A DNA stretch of 64,000 nucleotides from Chaetorhynchus papuensis. Taxonomy: Eukaryota; Chordata; Aves; Passeriformes; Rhipiduridae. The stretch spans positions 806,001 through 870,000 of the forward strand of contig VWYX01000014.1 of NCBI GenBank assembly GCA_013396525.1, given 5' to 3'. The notes beneath the pieces were generated by a model, which ran no database searches, had not been told where the DNA came from, and saw nothing but the letters and a program-made list of their open reading frames with translations. Positions 1-13,761 of this stretch are shown one piece after another (the first letter of the stretch is position 1; the number at the start of each line of letters is the position of its first letter). The position numbers and the translations under genes are program-made.

Positions 1-755
1 ATCTGTGAAAGTAAGGCAGACAGAGAGCAATGGTACAATGGAAAAACTCTAACAGTGAAGACAATGTCATGTTTGAATTTTAAAAATTATTTTAGTTGTG
101 TGCTATTCCTGGTTTTCAGAATTAGCTGTGATTTGTGTATCCAATCTATCCAGTAATTACACAAAACTCTAAGAACAGTTCATTCTTTCCATTGTCTTTA
201 CTGAACTATAGGGCTTGCCTATACCAGTTCTCTGAGAAGTCTCTAGGAATGTATCCTGAACTGCAGAATGAAAGAGCTCTGTAGATGACCTAATGGATCC
301 CCCATTGGAAACATGAAGGAACACAAGGTAGGATAGCCAATAGCCCAAAAATGTTTTGGTCAACATTAAACAAGCACCCAAGCACTTCCAAGTTAAAAAT
401 AGTTCAGTACCTTTTTACACTTGAAATTAACAGAAAGGGATAATAGTTACTTGAATTGGGGGGAAAAAAACAACCTTCAGCAATAGAACAAAAATAAAAA
501 TGGAAGGTGTTGCTGTCCAGGCACTTCTGGGTTATCAGGGGACCCAGTGCATTGGCATAAAGCCCCTGGACTCTGGGGTCGGTGCTCTCAAGGACCAGAC
601 TGTCATGGTATGAACCTGCTTGTGCTGGGGTGCACAGATACAGGTAGATCCCCTCGAGAGGGCAAGGAAAAGTAAACAGGGAAAATACAAATTCATTACT
701 TAAGTCCTCCTATCACATTTAAAACGTATTGAAACCTGAGTTTGTGTAGCCTTAC
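1..755 (-). other. PLCE1 intron (partial), downstream of the last visible exon
   Basis: This is intron sequence between the Y-domain exon ending at 756 and the next exon, which is outside the window. It holds no recognisable continuation of the Y domain. A GC-richer stretch at about 497-670 is open on the minus strand but does not resemble PLCE1; it is treated in the findings. Confidence 0.75.
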
Positions 756-1046
756 CATCTGTTTGGTAGTTAAGAGCCACGAGCTGTACCCCGTGGAGCC
801 AGAAGATCAGTGGGTGGGGGTTGGAGGAGTCGATGCGTGTGGCAGCGGGGTAGGTCCTCAGGAGCTGGCAGGTGGTGTGCTGGATCAGCTTCTGGGAATA
901 GCGCCTGCAGAGCCGCTTGGCAGCGTTCTCGTTCAGGGACGAGATGTGGTAGCACTTGGGAGTCCTGATGATGGCACTGAGGGAAGCTGGAGAGTTGTAA
1001 GGAGAGCAAGGATCTTCCCAGGTCTGCCGCATCGCATCAAAAGGAC
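756..1046 (-). CDS. PLCE1: PLCE1 exon: end of insert and Y-domain core
   Basis: A 291-nt exon and the last PLCE1 exon in the window. It encodes PFDAMRQTWEDPCSPYNSPA, then SLSAIIRTPKCYHISSLNEN, AAKRLCRRYSQKL, LRTYPAATRIDSSN and VQLVALNYQTD. TYPAATRIDSSN-P and VALNYQT are Y-domain signatures in all PLCs, with the Arg and Ser of RIDSSN contributing to substrate binding. The acceptor is tttattttccag|GTCCTT and the donor is GATG|GTAAGG. The next residues of Y (Asp-Leu-Pro... in mammals) are not found before base 1, so the following exon lies outside. Confidence 0.97.
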
Positions 1047-4000
1047 CTGGAAAATAAACAGTGCCCTCGAGGTACAGCTGCAGGTCCAGAGACTCCAAAA
1101 ATTCAATGTTTTCTAGGTGGGGTATGTGTGTGTGTGCTTTGGTTCTGGTAGAAAAAGGTGATCCTGCAAAATGACACTACTCAGGGCAAGTGTCACAATC
1201 CTTACACAGTAAGAACAATCCATGGGAGGAAACACAATGTTCAAGTATTGAAATAATACCATGATTAGATGTGCTAACAACCACTTTCATAAATAAATAT
1301 CTAATTAGCATTTGCCTGAATAAAATAAGGGAATAAAATTTCCTTCTTCTCATTTATACATTTTACATGAGGAAGAGAGGCAAGACTGAAAGCCATCTGC
1401 TAATTTTCCAAACAGGCAATCTACAGAGACTGCAAAAGTTATGGGACAAAGGCAGCAAAATACTTATATGCTTTAGAATTAGGCACCAGAATTCTTCACT
1501 TTTAGGACATTGGCCTCTAGAAGGAAATCTTTTCTGTCTGATGCAGTTGTGCCCTTGGGCTGCAAGAAATGCAACCCTCCCTGAGCCAGAAAATGAGTTC
1601 AAAATAGCTGTTTATGGCAATCACTTGAAAGGCAGGGGATCTGGGTCTTATTTCTGCTCCAGAACCTCTTCTGTACTTTCTTTGTATTTCTCTACATCTG
1701 TTCATAGGCAGAAGCACAGTTTCCAGGTTCACAAACTCAATCACCTGCAGAGCCTAATTTGCACAGTTACATGTTTGGACTTGGCTGAATTTTTGGCCAC
1801 TAAGTTCTAGTTCAGACAATAAAAATTCTTTCCTGGACCAGCCCAACAGTCCTGGCTTTCATTTGTAATTTGAAAACACTCACTTAGATCTTTTAAAATA
1901 TGAACTTTAAGATACATCACTTAAAATGTACATTAGCTTTGAATTGTTTATGAATTAGGGTCATCACATTTCTGACCAAGTAATGCTAATATTCCACACT
2001 CAACACTTCAGTTGTAATAGTGGTACTGTAATAGCTGCTGTGCTAATGAAAAACCATACCAAAGTTTAATGTCTTACACATTGCTAAGTATTTGATCTTT
2101 AACAACTTGGTATGGTACATGTGTTGGATTACAGAGTCATTCCACGTGACTGGTGAAAGAAGATGCTAACTTTACCTTTTCCAGATGCTTTGGCAAGAGC
2201 AGCTGACTCCCCAGGGCTCAGCCTGCCAGGATTGTTGCCAAAAATGGACTTCCTGCTTTTTCTTTCTTTTCCTCTGCTAGAGCCAGATGGGTTTAGAGTT
2301 GACAAGCCTGTTCCCATAAATGTAAAATAAATGAGCCAAAAACATGACCAAGAGGGCATGACATTTTCCATCGTATTTTACATTATTTTTGAAGGCATGA
2401 ATACTCCTGTTATATAGTACTCAGGACAAACAGTGTATTTTTCTCCATAATTTAATTTTAGTATCTTTACATATATACACANNNNNNNNNNNNNNNNNNN
2501 NNNNNNNNNNNNNNNNNNNNNNNNNNNNNNNNNNNNNNNNNNNNNNNNNNNNNNNNNNNNNNNNNNNNNNNNNNNNNNNNNNNNNNNNNNNNNNNNNNNN
2601 NNNNNNNNNNNNNNNNNNNNNNNNNNNNNNNNNNNNNNNNNNNNNNNNNNNNNNNNNNNNNNNNNNNNNNNNNNNNNNNNNNNNNNNNNNNNNNNNNNNN
2701 NNNNNNNNNNNNNNNNNNNNNNNNNNNNNNNNNNNNNNNNNNNNNNNNNNNNNNNNNNNNNNNNNNNNNNNNNNNNNNNNNNNNNNNNNNNNNNNNNNNN
2801 NNNNNNNNNNNNNNNNNNNNNNNNNNNNNNNNNNNNNNNNNNNNNNNNNNNNNNNNNNNNNNNNNNNNNNNNNNNNNNNNNNNNNNNNNNNNNNNNNNNN
2901 NNNNNNNNNNNNNNNNNNNNNNNNNNNNNNNNNNNNNNNNNNNNNNNNNNNNNNNNNNNNNNNNNNNNNNNNNNNNATAATATAATATAATTTGTCCAAA
3001 TAGTGTTGGTTAAACAGTTTAACTTCAAAATGTTTTCAGAGTCATCTTCTTCTGTTTGTATTTCAGTGTAGGGAAATACAGTTAGATGTGCAAAATCCAT
3101 TACATATTTAATGGCCAATATGTACTAGGAGTGGAGCTGGAAAACTCTAGCATAGCTATTATTCAAACTTGTGCATTCCACAAACATAATCATTAAAATC
3201 ATGACCTGAATCCTGGTGAAGTAAACAGACTTAATCCCACTTAAGGTTAATTTCTTTCTGTTGGCTTGGAGAGAGCACACAGCAGATCAAACTTAAAGTG
3301 CACAATAATTATTCTGACACCCACAGCAGTGAGGTGTGGGATGCTCTCAGAGACCCAAGATACAGATATATGTTGTGATATAGAATATAACAAAGCAAAT
3401 ACACTGTATGTGCCTAACTGTGACTCCTAAAATGTTCCTCATCAATTCACATCAATTCACACCTGCCTAAAGACAGTTCTGGATTTAATATTTATATTTC
3501 AAATACAAATGTAAATCACAAAGAGGAGATACATTGGCCTCTTTCTGACTGAAGTCTGCCCACAGCCGCAAATTTTCAGCTCTCAATCTTTATGGCATAT
3601 GTACATGTACTTACTAAAATCATGCACACAGTTTCAGTGGAACTGCTTGGGTTAGTAACATTTAGAATATACATAAATGCTTTCAGCATTGAAGATGTAT
3701 TGTCTCTCTGGGCCAAAGCATACACATAAACCACAGGAGATGGTAGAAACTGAGATCAAGGAATATGAATTGACTAGAAGAATGAGGAGTTATGCACTGT
3801 GTGCTTCCAGCACTATTTGAACCCAGTTTTCAATGGATCAAATGGATTTGGCAAGTAAGATCCAGGTTTCAAAATCCTGTTGTGGAGACAGTCGCTGAGG
3901 AAACAAACTAACCTCATAAATCACCAGAGAGTGCAGTGCAAAGCCCCAGGGCTGGCTGAACCCAGCGTGATGGCCACAGGGTACATTGCATCTGGGGGTT

Positions 4001-7000
4001 TCCTTTCAGTCTTTCCCATGCATGTTACACATCTCTTCCCAGAGACAAGCTCCATTTTTCACTCCAATTTAAACCTGACTTCAAAATATAGCTTTACCAA
4101 TTCATAGAATCATAAATTCACAAAATAATGGAGGTTGACAAGGATATGGAAGTCACCTGGTTCAACCCTCTGGTCAAAGTAGGACCAGCTTAGATCCCAC
4201 CACAGTGTACATAAATCTTATTGTACTGCCACAGTGACAGAGTAAATGTTCTGTGTTTCCCTACAACCCCTTTGCCATGTTCTTCAAGTTACAGAGTTTA
4301 GTGCCCATCTCATGTGTTAGATATAAGCACTCTGCCTTACTGCTTCTAGATTTTTAATCCACGGGATTGCAAGCTTCCCTGCCCTTCTCATTCTCACCAT
4401 ACTAACATAACAGGTGGAACTGTAATTGCCACCTTCTCACCACGTCTTTCAGACCAAGAGAAAGTCTGCAGCTTTGCAGACCTCAAAAGAGAATTTACAG
4501 CATTTCTATAAGTAGGGTGCCCCTTTTTATGTTCACTTAAATTTCTTGAAAAGAAATTAATAAAGGGGCAGATGATCTGATATGATGGAGATGGTGACCA
4601 AATTTCATGCTGGTGAGCTCAGGTGACTCCCTGCTCCCTCCACTTGATTGTGCAAATCCTGCTTTTATGTACTCAGTTTCTCTAGTCATTGTGTAAGGAT
4701 CTCAGCACCAAGGCGACAAGCCATGTGCCAGTAGCAGTGCTCAGGGCTGCTCCATTGCCCTCAGCCTGGGTGAACCCAGAGAACAGACATTCAGCCTCTC
4801 AAATAAGGCTGTAATGACATCTAACACACTGAAATCCAAGTTAAGCAAGGACTATAAGGTCAAAAAGCACAGAAACAACATGAGCTGTGGCGGGTTCCTT
4901 GTTACCAGAGGTTTTATAAACAAGAAACGTTATTTTCTCCACATGATAAATTCTGTTCTGACCAGGGAACACTTAGGGAAGTCTGTGTTACCCAGTAGGT
5001 TAGGGTAAGTGAATGTAATGGTCCTTGTCCTTTTTTATAGTCACAAATCAGTGATTAACATTCACGGATGTAGGCAAGTGTAAACACAGAACAAAAATAT
5101 ATGAAGACAGGAGAAATAAAGTATTTACACCACTGACCAGACACTGACATGAATTCTGCCCTCTCTATTTCCAAAACTCTTGGATTTTCTCAGTTGGTTA
5201 GCAACCCAGGCAATAGAGCCACCGAGTCATGGGTCTACCAGCCTTGTTCCCCTCATTAATGGACAGTACTGGGGTAGGGAACTGCCCCAATGTCTGTGCC
5301 CTCCAGCTGAGCACAGGAATCCAATCAGAGGCATGGTGGCCATGGAAGTCTACAATACCTCAGAGGAGGCAGTATTCGTCTCAAAGGAGACAAAGTTTGT
5401 TGGAAAAGTAATTTCTACAGTTTCATGTGTTTATCTGTGAAAGTAGATAATTTTCTTAATTGTCCTATTCATGATCCCTTTAAAGCAAGAGGGAGAAATT
5501 TGAGAAGGAAAGCAGGTATTTCTTTTATAACCAGCATTACATTAAAAATTAAATATTTCAAACTTTTCTTAGAATATCAGAATTTTTCTGTGTGTCAAAA
5601 TGCTTGGAACAACCCAAACTATCCCTGTTTAATCTTTAGTATCTTTCTTTAAAAGAAAATATTTTATTTGAAAGATATCTCATTGCAGATTTCATTAAAA
5701 AGAGTATCAGATTTGAATTTTTAGAAGTCATTATTTTTACAAGTGACACCTACAATTCTTAAAGTTATAAAAGATTATAAAAGAATGTCTGTCCATTTTC
5801 CAGCATGTTTATCTTGCCTATTTGACACTATTTTATGTTTGGTTAGCTTCTCTAATCTGATTATAGTTCTATTTGTATTAGATCAAGTTTTGGCAGAACT
5901 GCTCACTTTTCCACAGAAAGCCATTCCACTAAAAAGCAGATTTTTCATTCAAAACATTAAACACATCAATAAACAATAAATTCTCAATTTAAAAGTATTT
6001 ATGTACACAGTATGAGCCAAAATATACCCAACCTCACATTTCAGTACCGAACGAGTACCTATCAGTGATCCCTTCAGTCACTCCCTCTCCTTTTCTCTAC
6101 AAACATTATTCTTCCTACTGTACAGAAGAAGATTCTCCTATTTCCCTAACTGCTTCCATGTGAGAGTGTGCAAGCAGCTGCCCTCCCTCACCCCAGGAAA
6201 AGTTGCTTTATCCCTGCAAATGGCTCCTCTCCTGTCCACTTGGGAAAGAACAGAAAATGCAGCTGCAGGCAAAGGTGAAACACACTAAACCGAGGTCACT
6301 TAAAGAAATGTGACACACTCTTCCTTCAAGGTCTTAAGAGTATTTTCCTTCTTAATTCAGTAGGTCCTTACATGGAAACTCAGAGCTCTTAAGATAAAGC
6401 TTTCTGTCATCTGGCATTTGGCAGTGAGGCAGTTGTCTAAGTTGTGAAGACTGGCAAATTTCACTTTTGTAAACATTTTAATATGACAAACAGTATGTAT
6501 TCACATAATTTATGAACACTACTTCTCAGCCAGGAGCTGTTATTATGAAGACTACCCAATCATGAAGAACGAACCTCCTCGACTACTTCAAACTAATTCA
6601 AAACATAAACATAATGTCTCCAGGAATTAGAAAGCTTAAAGCAATAAAACAGGGCAGTGTACTTACCCGGGAACTTTACAGCTTGACAGTAAATGACAAG
6701 ATCTGATAGCTCTGGGGCTATTTGTCTGCTTTCCTTCTTATTTTGAGGAAGATAGAATTCTTCACCCAGCTCCATGTCATAAACCTGAGTGACAACACCA
6801 AGAACATTTAATAATAGTATTACTGAATGTGGAAGAACTCTTGCATATATTACTTATGTCTTTAAAATATTTTATCTCTGTCTTCCTAAATGGTTTCTGT
6901 TCTCACCTAACAAATCTCCCTCCCATGTGCACATTTCTGCATCAATACCTGTTACTGATTCTGCGGTAGTGTGTAAAGGCCTTACTCAGAGTCAGTTCTA

Positions 7001-10000
7001 CAAACATTTAGACAAAACACATCCATGTCGAGAATAATCTACAATATACTAAACAGCAATACACTAGTTCCTTTTTCAGATGATTTAATAAGAGGTGTTG
7101 TGGTTATCTGATATTTTAGTGTGGTATTTTAAACTTATTTTGAAACACAAAGATGCTGAAGACTAAGAGGAAATCTTCAGTTCCATCAATATTAATGGAA
7201 ATGAAATATCTAATTAAGCTTCTGGATCTAATTTTCAGCCAAGCAGCCTATATATATACAATAAACTCTGAGGACTTTTCTTGAACAGTATGTTGAGCAT
7301 CTGTTCTATTTAAGCTATTTTCTCTAGGGTCTTTCCATGCTTTCTAGTATTCCTCTTCACTAAAGTGCATCTGCCATCTGAGTCTCAGTTACCTAAACTG
7401 TCCAAATCCTTTGGTACCTGGTTATCTATCAAAGCATAGCTGAGAAGAAAGGGGGAAAAAGCAGACCTACCTTTCCTTTATTATTGTAAGTAGCACAGTC
7501 AGCCTTCTTTAGTCGTTTGGCAGTCTCTTCATTATATTCAAACTGCAGTTTATCACTTGATAATTTATTCTCAGGTCGGTCTTCAAGAATATTATCTAAA
7601 AATCAATGAGATCTTAATAAACATAAATCCAAACAATTTCAAACGGAAATTTAATTTGAATTAACAGTATTTGTGGACAGTGCTGTGAATCTCATATGAA
7701 TAACCAGATGCTAAAATAATACATTTATTGGTCAAAGCATCATCCTTGAGTAGTAACCTTCTGTTTAAAAATTTAATGCTTGTGTTTGGTAGAGACATTG
7801 CACTTCCTTTAAAGACCATCCTTTTGTACCCAGAAGATCTTTAAACCCAAACCATCTAATGATTTAAGTTTGCCATCTGAAAACAACTGATACTCCTGAA
7901 TGACAGAAAAATGCCAAAGCCCAAGCACAATTAACCCCATCAAACACGTACGCATTTTGTACAGCAAGTTTTGGCTTTCCTCTCCTTGCTTTCACCATGC
8001 ACAGGTATTTTTTACATCTATAGAAATACCTCTTCAAAGCTACAAATTTTTCAGAGAATAGTATGCCTAATAATGATGTGGTCTTTCTGGACCAAAATAC
8101 TGCAGTTGTCACAAAAGGAATGGTTTCAATTCATTCCTGATATTCCTGATGCTTTGACCACATTCTTTTTATGCATAACAAGTGCCACACATGCAGGCTT
8201 CTAACAGTTCCTGACCAGTTAACAACGCCATGTAAGAATATCTGCTTGTATTTATAATATGAAGTAAAAACTATATATTCACACTGTCACGTTGAACAGA
8301 CTGAAGATGCAGTGCTGATTTCATGCAGTTAAAATGCTCAACCAAGTGGCTTTTACCTTCCTGGTTGTTAGGAGCAGGAGAAGCATTAAGGACATCAGCT
8401 ACAGGGAAATGAGTCAGAGAGGGAATAAGAGTAAAGGGAATTAAGATTTAGAGCCAGAGAAACGAAAAATAAGTGTCAGTTGTAAAACTATTAGCCTTAC
8501 GCAAAAAAATGTATCGGTAACAAAAAATAAAACTGAATCTGTTTTAGAAAGTTTACAGACCATTATTTAGATTAGTTTTAACAAAATATTAACACAATTA
8601 AAAGACTCCAAAGAATAATCATTGTAATAAAGTAGTAAACCATACTGCAGATTCCTTTGTATACTGGAAGGTGTGAATGTTTCTTGCTAGCTTCAGATTT
8701 CTCAAACCTTCTCTTAACTAGAAGAGTGCTCAAAAGTCACTTACTGCAATTAAGTTTGCAATATTTTCTTGGCAAGTCTGTTACCAAAGATCTAAGTTTT
8801 CACAGCAATTTACATCTACACTATCTCTCCTCTGTTCATCACAAAGAGTATGCTCGAGTAGCCAGTTAGGTCAACTTTCAGGCAAAATGCAACTGAAGGC
8901 AGCACTGACATCAAACTCATAAATAACATTGCTATTGCACAAGCAGTGTCAAGTCCTGATCCGCACTCATTAATTTTGTGACTATTTTTTAAATCCCTAA
9001 ACACAGAAGCAAGTAATGTAAATAAGAGACCACCTGGAAAGAAGTCCTGTGCTGCAGGACATGCTCAAGCCTTACATCTTCCCTGAACACGGTGCCTAGA
9101 ACTTAACCAGGTCCCCACTAGACTTGAAGGAGCGGAGGTGAAGTACTTCACTGATCACTCAGGAGAACATCCCCAGCTGTGCCAGACCAGCTGTCTGTCT
9201 AGCCCAGTATTCTCTTTCTGACAGTGGCAACAGAGCAGCCAGCCACTAATCATGGTCCACTTCCCTAGTACCATCCCAACAACCACAGCTGCTGAGTAAC
9301 AGGGAGGTTGGACCAAATACTGCTACCTGTAACATTTGCTTATAAATCTGCCCATGAATTTATCCAATCCTTTTTTTTAAGATGCTGATGCCATTTGGCT
9401 CTGCAATTTCCCATGGCAGCAAATTCCAAAAGTTTACTACCAGCTGCACAAACAAATATTTTACTTGTTTTAGACTGATCTTCCACTTGTTTTACTGAGC
9501 ACCTCCAAGATCTAATGAGTAGCATTCTGTGTTTCCCTTAATCCACCACTTCATGACTTAGTAAACCTGCTTCCAGTTCACCCCTCAGTCCTGTTCTCTA
9601 CCAGCTGAAGAATTCCAGCCTTTTCAGACTCATGCAAGGACACTGCTTACCTAGCTCATTCCTGAACTAGAATATTCACATATCTTATTACTACAATTCT
9701 AACAAAAGCACTGTAATAAACAAACAAACAAAAAAATAACTATAGTTACCATCAGAGAGAGATTCATAGTCATAGTCATATTCATCCTCTTCATCTTCTT
9801 CCTCTTCATTGGTAGGTGTGGGGTTGCTAGCACCATTGCTGGCCTGTGCTTGCATATGTGCCAGCTGGTGAGCCTGCAACAACAGAAGCACTTACTACAT
9901 TATTGCTAAGTACTTTTAAAAAGAAAAAGAATTTTCATCACTCTTTGCATCTTATTTTGTTTACATGAAAGCAATGAATAGATTAAGTGAGAAATAAGTA

Positions 10001-13000
10001 AGATTGTTAAGATCAAGCTAAAATACCACTTTAGGGGGTTGAATGTAAAGAGAACTTGCATTGCAAGAAAAAGACTTAATAAGGTATGAAACCTAATTAA
10101 TTATGGGAAAATGTCCACGTTGCACATCATTCAGGACTGCCTTTTTCCAGTCTGAGGTATGCTGTTTCAGAAACAGCTAAATACTTTTTCAAAAGATGGA
10201 GAATATCCATATACTGCTATGATCAGTGTGATTTACTCATCTGATAACAAGAATTTAAGTCTAATGCAATTGTGTTTACATTTTGGGTAATGGCAATTAG
10301 TTCAAGGATTCAATCTAACTGCTGACTAACCACAGACATTATTAGATTGAGGCTACTAGAGATGAAGCCCAAAAAAATTCTCACATGGGAATAAGCACTA
10401 TTTGAGTAGCAGAGACCCCCACAAAAAGTCAGTAAGAAATTGAGTATTTTCCTGGTTTGAATATGAAAAAAGAAACAAAGCAGGACTCTACCAAAAATTA
10501 CTACAATTATACACACATACTCAATGCATATCATTACTTCTCAAATAAACATGAATAGCAAATGTTATAGCCTCAGAGAAAAAGATTCATTTATGTTTGT
10601 CACATAGGGCATGTGGTGTTAATCATAATATTATGAAGTTTTATAAAATTAATATACACTAAAATTTAGTTAAGCTGTAGCTATAATTTACTATATGTGT
10701 TGTCTACTTATTTGAAAGCACTACAATCCACTGTGAGTCTTCCAAGCATGAATGTGCATTAGATTATTCTACTGTACATATGGGATTAGCAAAAACTTAA
10801 AACACAAATGAACTATTTCTAACAAGAGTTGGGTCTCACTGCTTGCTAATAAAGAAGGACTTTACCTTTTGTTTCAATATATCCACTGGTGTTTGATGGG
10901 CTTTCAGCTTCTTGTTTTTGAGCAGGATTTTTCTTCGCAGTTGGCCAGGGGAAGGAAGCATGGGATCATCAGAAAAGTCACTCTCAAATAAAAACTTTGT
11001 CACCAACTTATCTCCAAATACATTCTGAAACATCAAGAACACGAGATGTATCATGGAAAATCCCAAGGCACGTGCATGGAATACTTTCCCACAGTTTATG
11101 GCCCACCTTGAAGATCTCGGCCATCTTGCGCTGCTGGGGCAGCGAGCAGTGGTTTTCTATGGAGATGATGATGGGCATGTCGGAGGTGATGAACGCGTTG
11201 CGGTCGATGGCTTCAACCACCTCCTGCCAGAGAGAGAGGCCATTGAAAGAACATGGGATCATTCTGCAGCATTCTGCCCACCTACTGTGAGCTGAGAGGG
11301 GGGGGACATCTGCTATCCTCTGTAGGAAGGAAGAGGCCACAGCGTGCTTTCAAAGCCAGATGACTTCTTGTTACAACGCAAGTGGTAATACCCACTTTTG
11401 TTACTTATGTAACAACAAAAAGACAGAAAATTACACTATATATGCTACTAAAACTAATTTGAAAAGCGTAATATTTACTGCTGAGGATTTCATGTCTGAC
11501 ATAATCTATAGTTTATATTCTATTAGATTTAGCCCATTCTAGGAGGCAATTACTTTTTCCTTTTGTTACAGAAAAAATAACTTCTGAATTTTTTGTTTCT
11601 ATGTGCAATTACCGGCATACCTTAAAAGAGATCTTTGTAGTAAGAGTGTGCCCATGATAAATGATAGGCATCCCATCATCACCATCCCAGCAGTCTAATT
11701 CTACACTTCTGCAACCTTGTAAAAGGACCTACAACGCAATTGAACAGTGTAAGCACATATAAGACACAGTATCATACCATCAGAGCAGAAGACAGACATT
11801 GCAGAGATGAATGAAAGCTCAGTGATTCAGCAAAATTGCTGGAAAGAGCAATCTCTGTGAAATAAACAGCCCACAGAAGGTATAGTCCTCAGATAACTGC
11901 ATTCCTAAATGAATTCCTTATTTCCCAGTGAAAAACTATGGGAAAATTAAGAAAGCGTGTATGTTCTTGGAAGAATTACCATGAAGATTTCAAATTCATG
12001 GTATCTTAGAGGACACATGGAATCTGTTTGCAGAAGATGGTTCTTATTGTACAGCTTAATTTTCTGAGAGAGAGAAACATTTCCATATTTCTACCTGCTA
12101 TAAAGCAACATGGTAATTTATTCCAGGTTGCTCCCATGACAGCTTATGGGGAAAGCACCTGCAGTTTGTTGGGGTTTTTTTGTTATTGTTAGTTTTATAA
12201 ATAAAAGATAGTCCAAAAATGATGTCTTAAAAACTTCTATGAGGATAGTTAAAATGGAAATGTGCCGGGCCATCTTAATCAATTGTATTAAGCTAATTTA
12301 CAGCCATCAATTAATGCAGCAGTTTTTAAGTTATTCATTTATTTATTTTAGAAAGTCATTGCTAAAAAACACAATGAAGGAAACAAAGAGGAAGGATGAA
12401 GGGAGAGGTAAGCTAACCCATCTTTTGGTAGCCCAGTTTATTATTGCATGTCTGTCATCTGTACTACAATTTAATATTTTACTGAATAGAAAGATACCAA
12501 CAATCAAACCCATTTGCAGCAAAACCATTCATGAACAAATAAAAAATTATTTCCACTCAAAACCTGAGTAATTTGATTTCAGACAGTGGTGTCCATAGCT
12601 GGCACTTCACCACTTTTGTGAGAGCCAGAACAAAGTGCCCCTTCAGCAGGCAACAACCACTTGAGGCACAGGAAGAAGCTCTTCTTAATCATGCAAACCT
12701 TGAAGGCAGCTGATCTCTAGCTCACTTCCCATCTATTACCAACACAATACTAAGATCACTGTGCAGTGCTACTACAGGAACCTCTGCAATTGCATTACTC
12801 AGTGCATTCATGTTATTCAGGATTTCCTAACACAGCCCCACCTCTCACAGGTGAGGGAGCACTTGGGACACCAGATGAGACTTCTCTCAATGGTGAGTCA
12901 ATAACTCTTAGCATAATGAAAACACTACTGATAGGAAGTTTGATGCTTTCTCCAGCATTTTGTAAACACACAGACATTCAGATATATATATACAAACAAA

Positions 13001-13728
13001 CACAGAACTGAAAGCCCAAGGGAGAAATTGTTCCTTCCCTGTTCACCGCCAATCAGGCATAAAGTCTAAAAACTGTAGAATATTCCTAGAAGTAACGTTT
13101 GTAGAAGTTCCATTTGAAATTTGTCTTTGCAGTGCAATGTACAGTATTTCAGTAGTGTTTTTGACATCTCAATGAACTAAAATATTAGATCAGTCTTTCC
13201 TGTGGGAAAGTCTAATTTTAGTAGGTTGGGTCAGACCGACTGGTGTCTAAATGCTATGAATCTCAAACTAAACCCATTTTTTTGCCTTAGAAAAGGCATT
13301 TGAGCACAACTGTTCTTGCAGGCAGCTTTCCCACACATCATGTTTTCCAACGTTTTGCAAGCAGGGGTTTAGGACATTTAGATTTTCAAAGCAAAAAGGT
13401 CATGTTCCTGAAACTTGCCAGTAAAACAAACAAGTTCATGTTGAAAGCTACAGAACAATCCAATCCTGCATACCTGGCTGTAGAGCTCCACTGAGGACTC
13501 CCCTTTAAGCTGATGGCCAGTAAGGTAAGTATTGTGTGAGGATTCTATGTAGTAATATGAGAGGGGAAAGTGCAAGTCCTCAGCGTTCTCCTGTGATTCA
13601 TCATTTTTGGAGGCAAAGTTGTCTTTATCCATCAAAAATCTAGAAGTGAGATGTGAGAAAATTTTATGCTGTGCTGAGCATTTTTTGACTCTCCTAGAAA
13701 CATCAATACACTTGTATCATCTTTTAAC

Positions 13729-13761
<33 letters not shown>

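Larger units (their letters stand above)
2308..6666 (-). other. PLCE1 intron with assembly gap and CR1 remnant
   Basis: A 4.4-kb intron splitting the Y-domain insert. It holds a 495-base run of N and a decayed CR1 end near 4103-4200. No exon is seen in the remainder, including the AT-rich 5440-6000 stretch. Confidence 0.85.

Noticed and set aside
742..1116. Plus-strand 124-codon open frame over the Y-domain exon
   Set aside because: It is the antisense shadow of the PLCE1 exon at 756-1046, whose minus-strand translation is a clear PLC Y domain.
2378..3118. Long minus-strand frames of up to 246 codons
   Set aside because: Most of their length is the N gap at 2482-2976, so they are artefacts.
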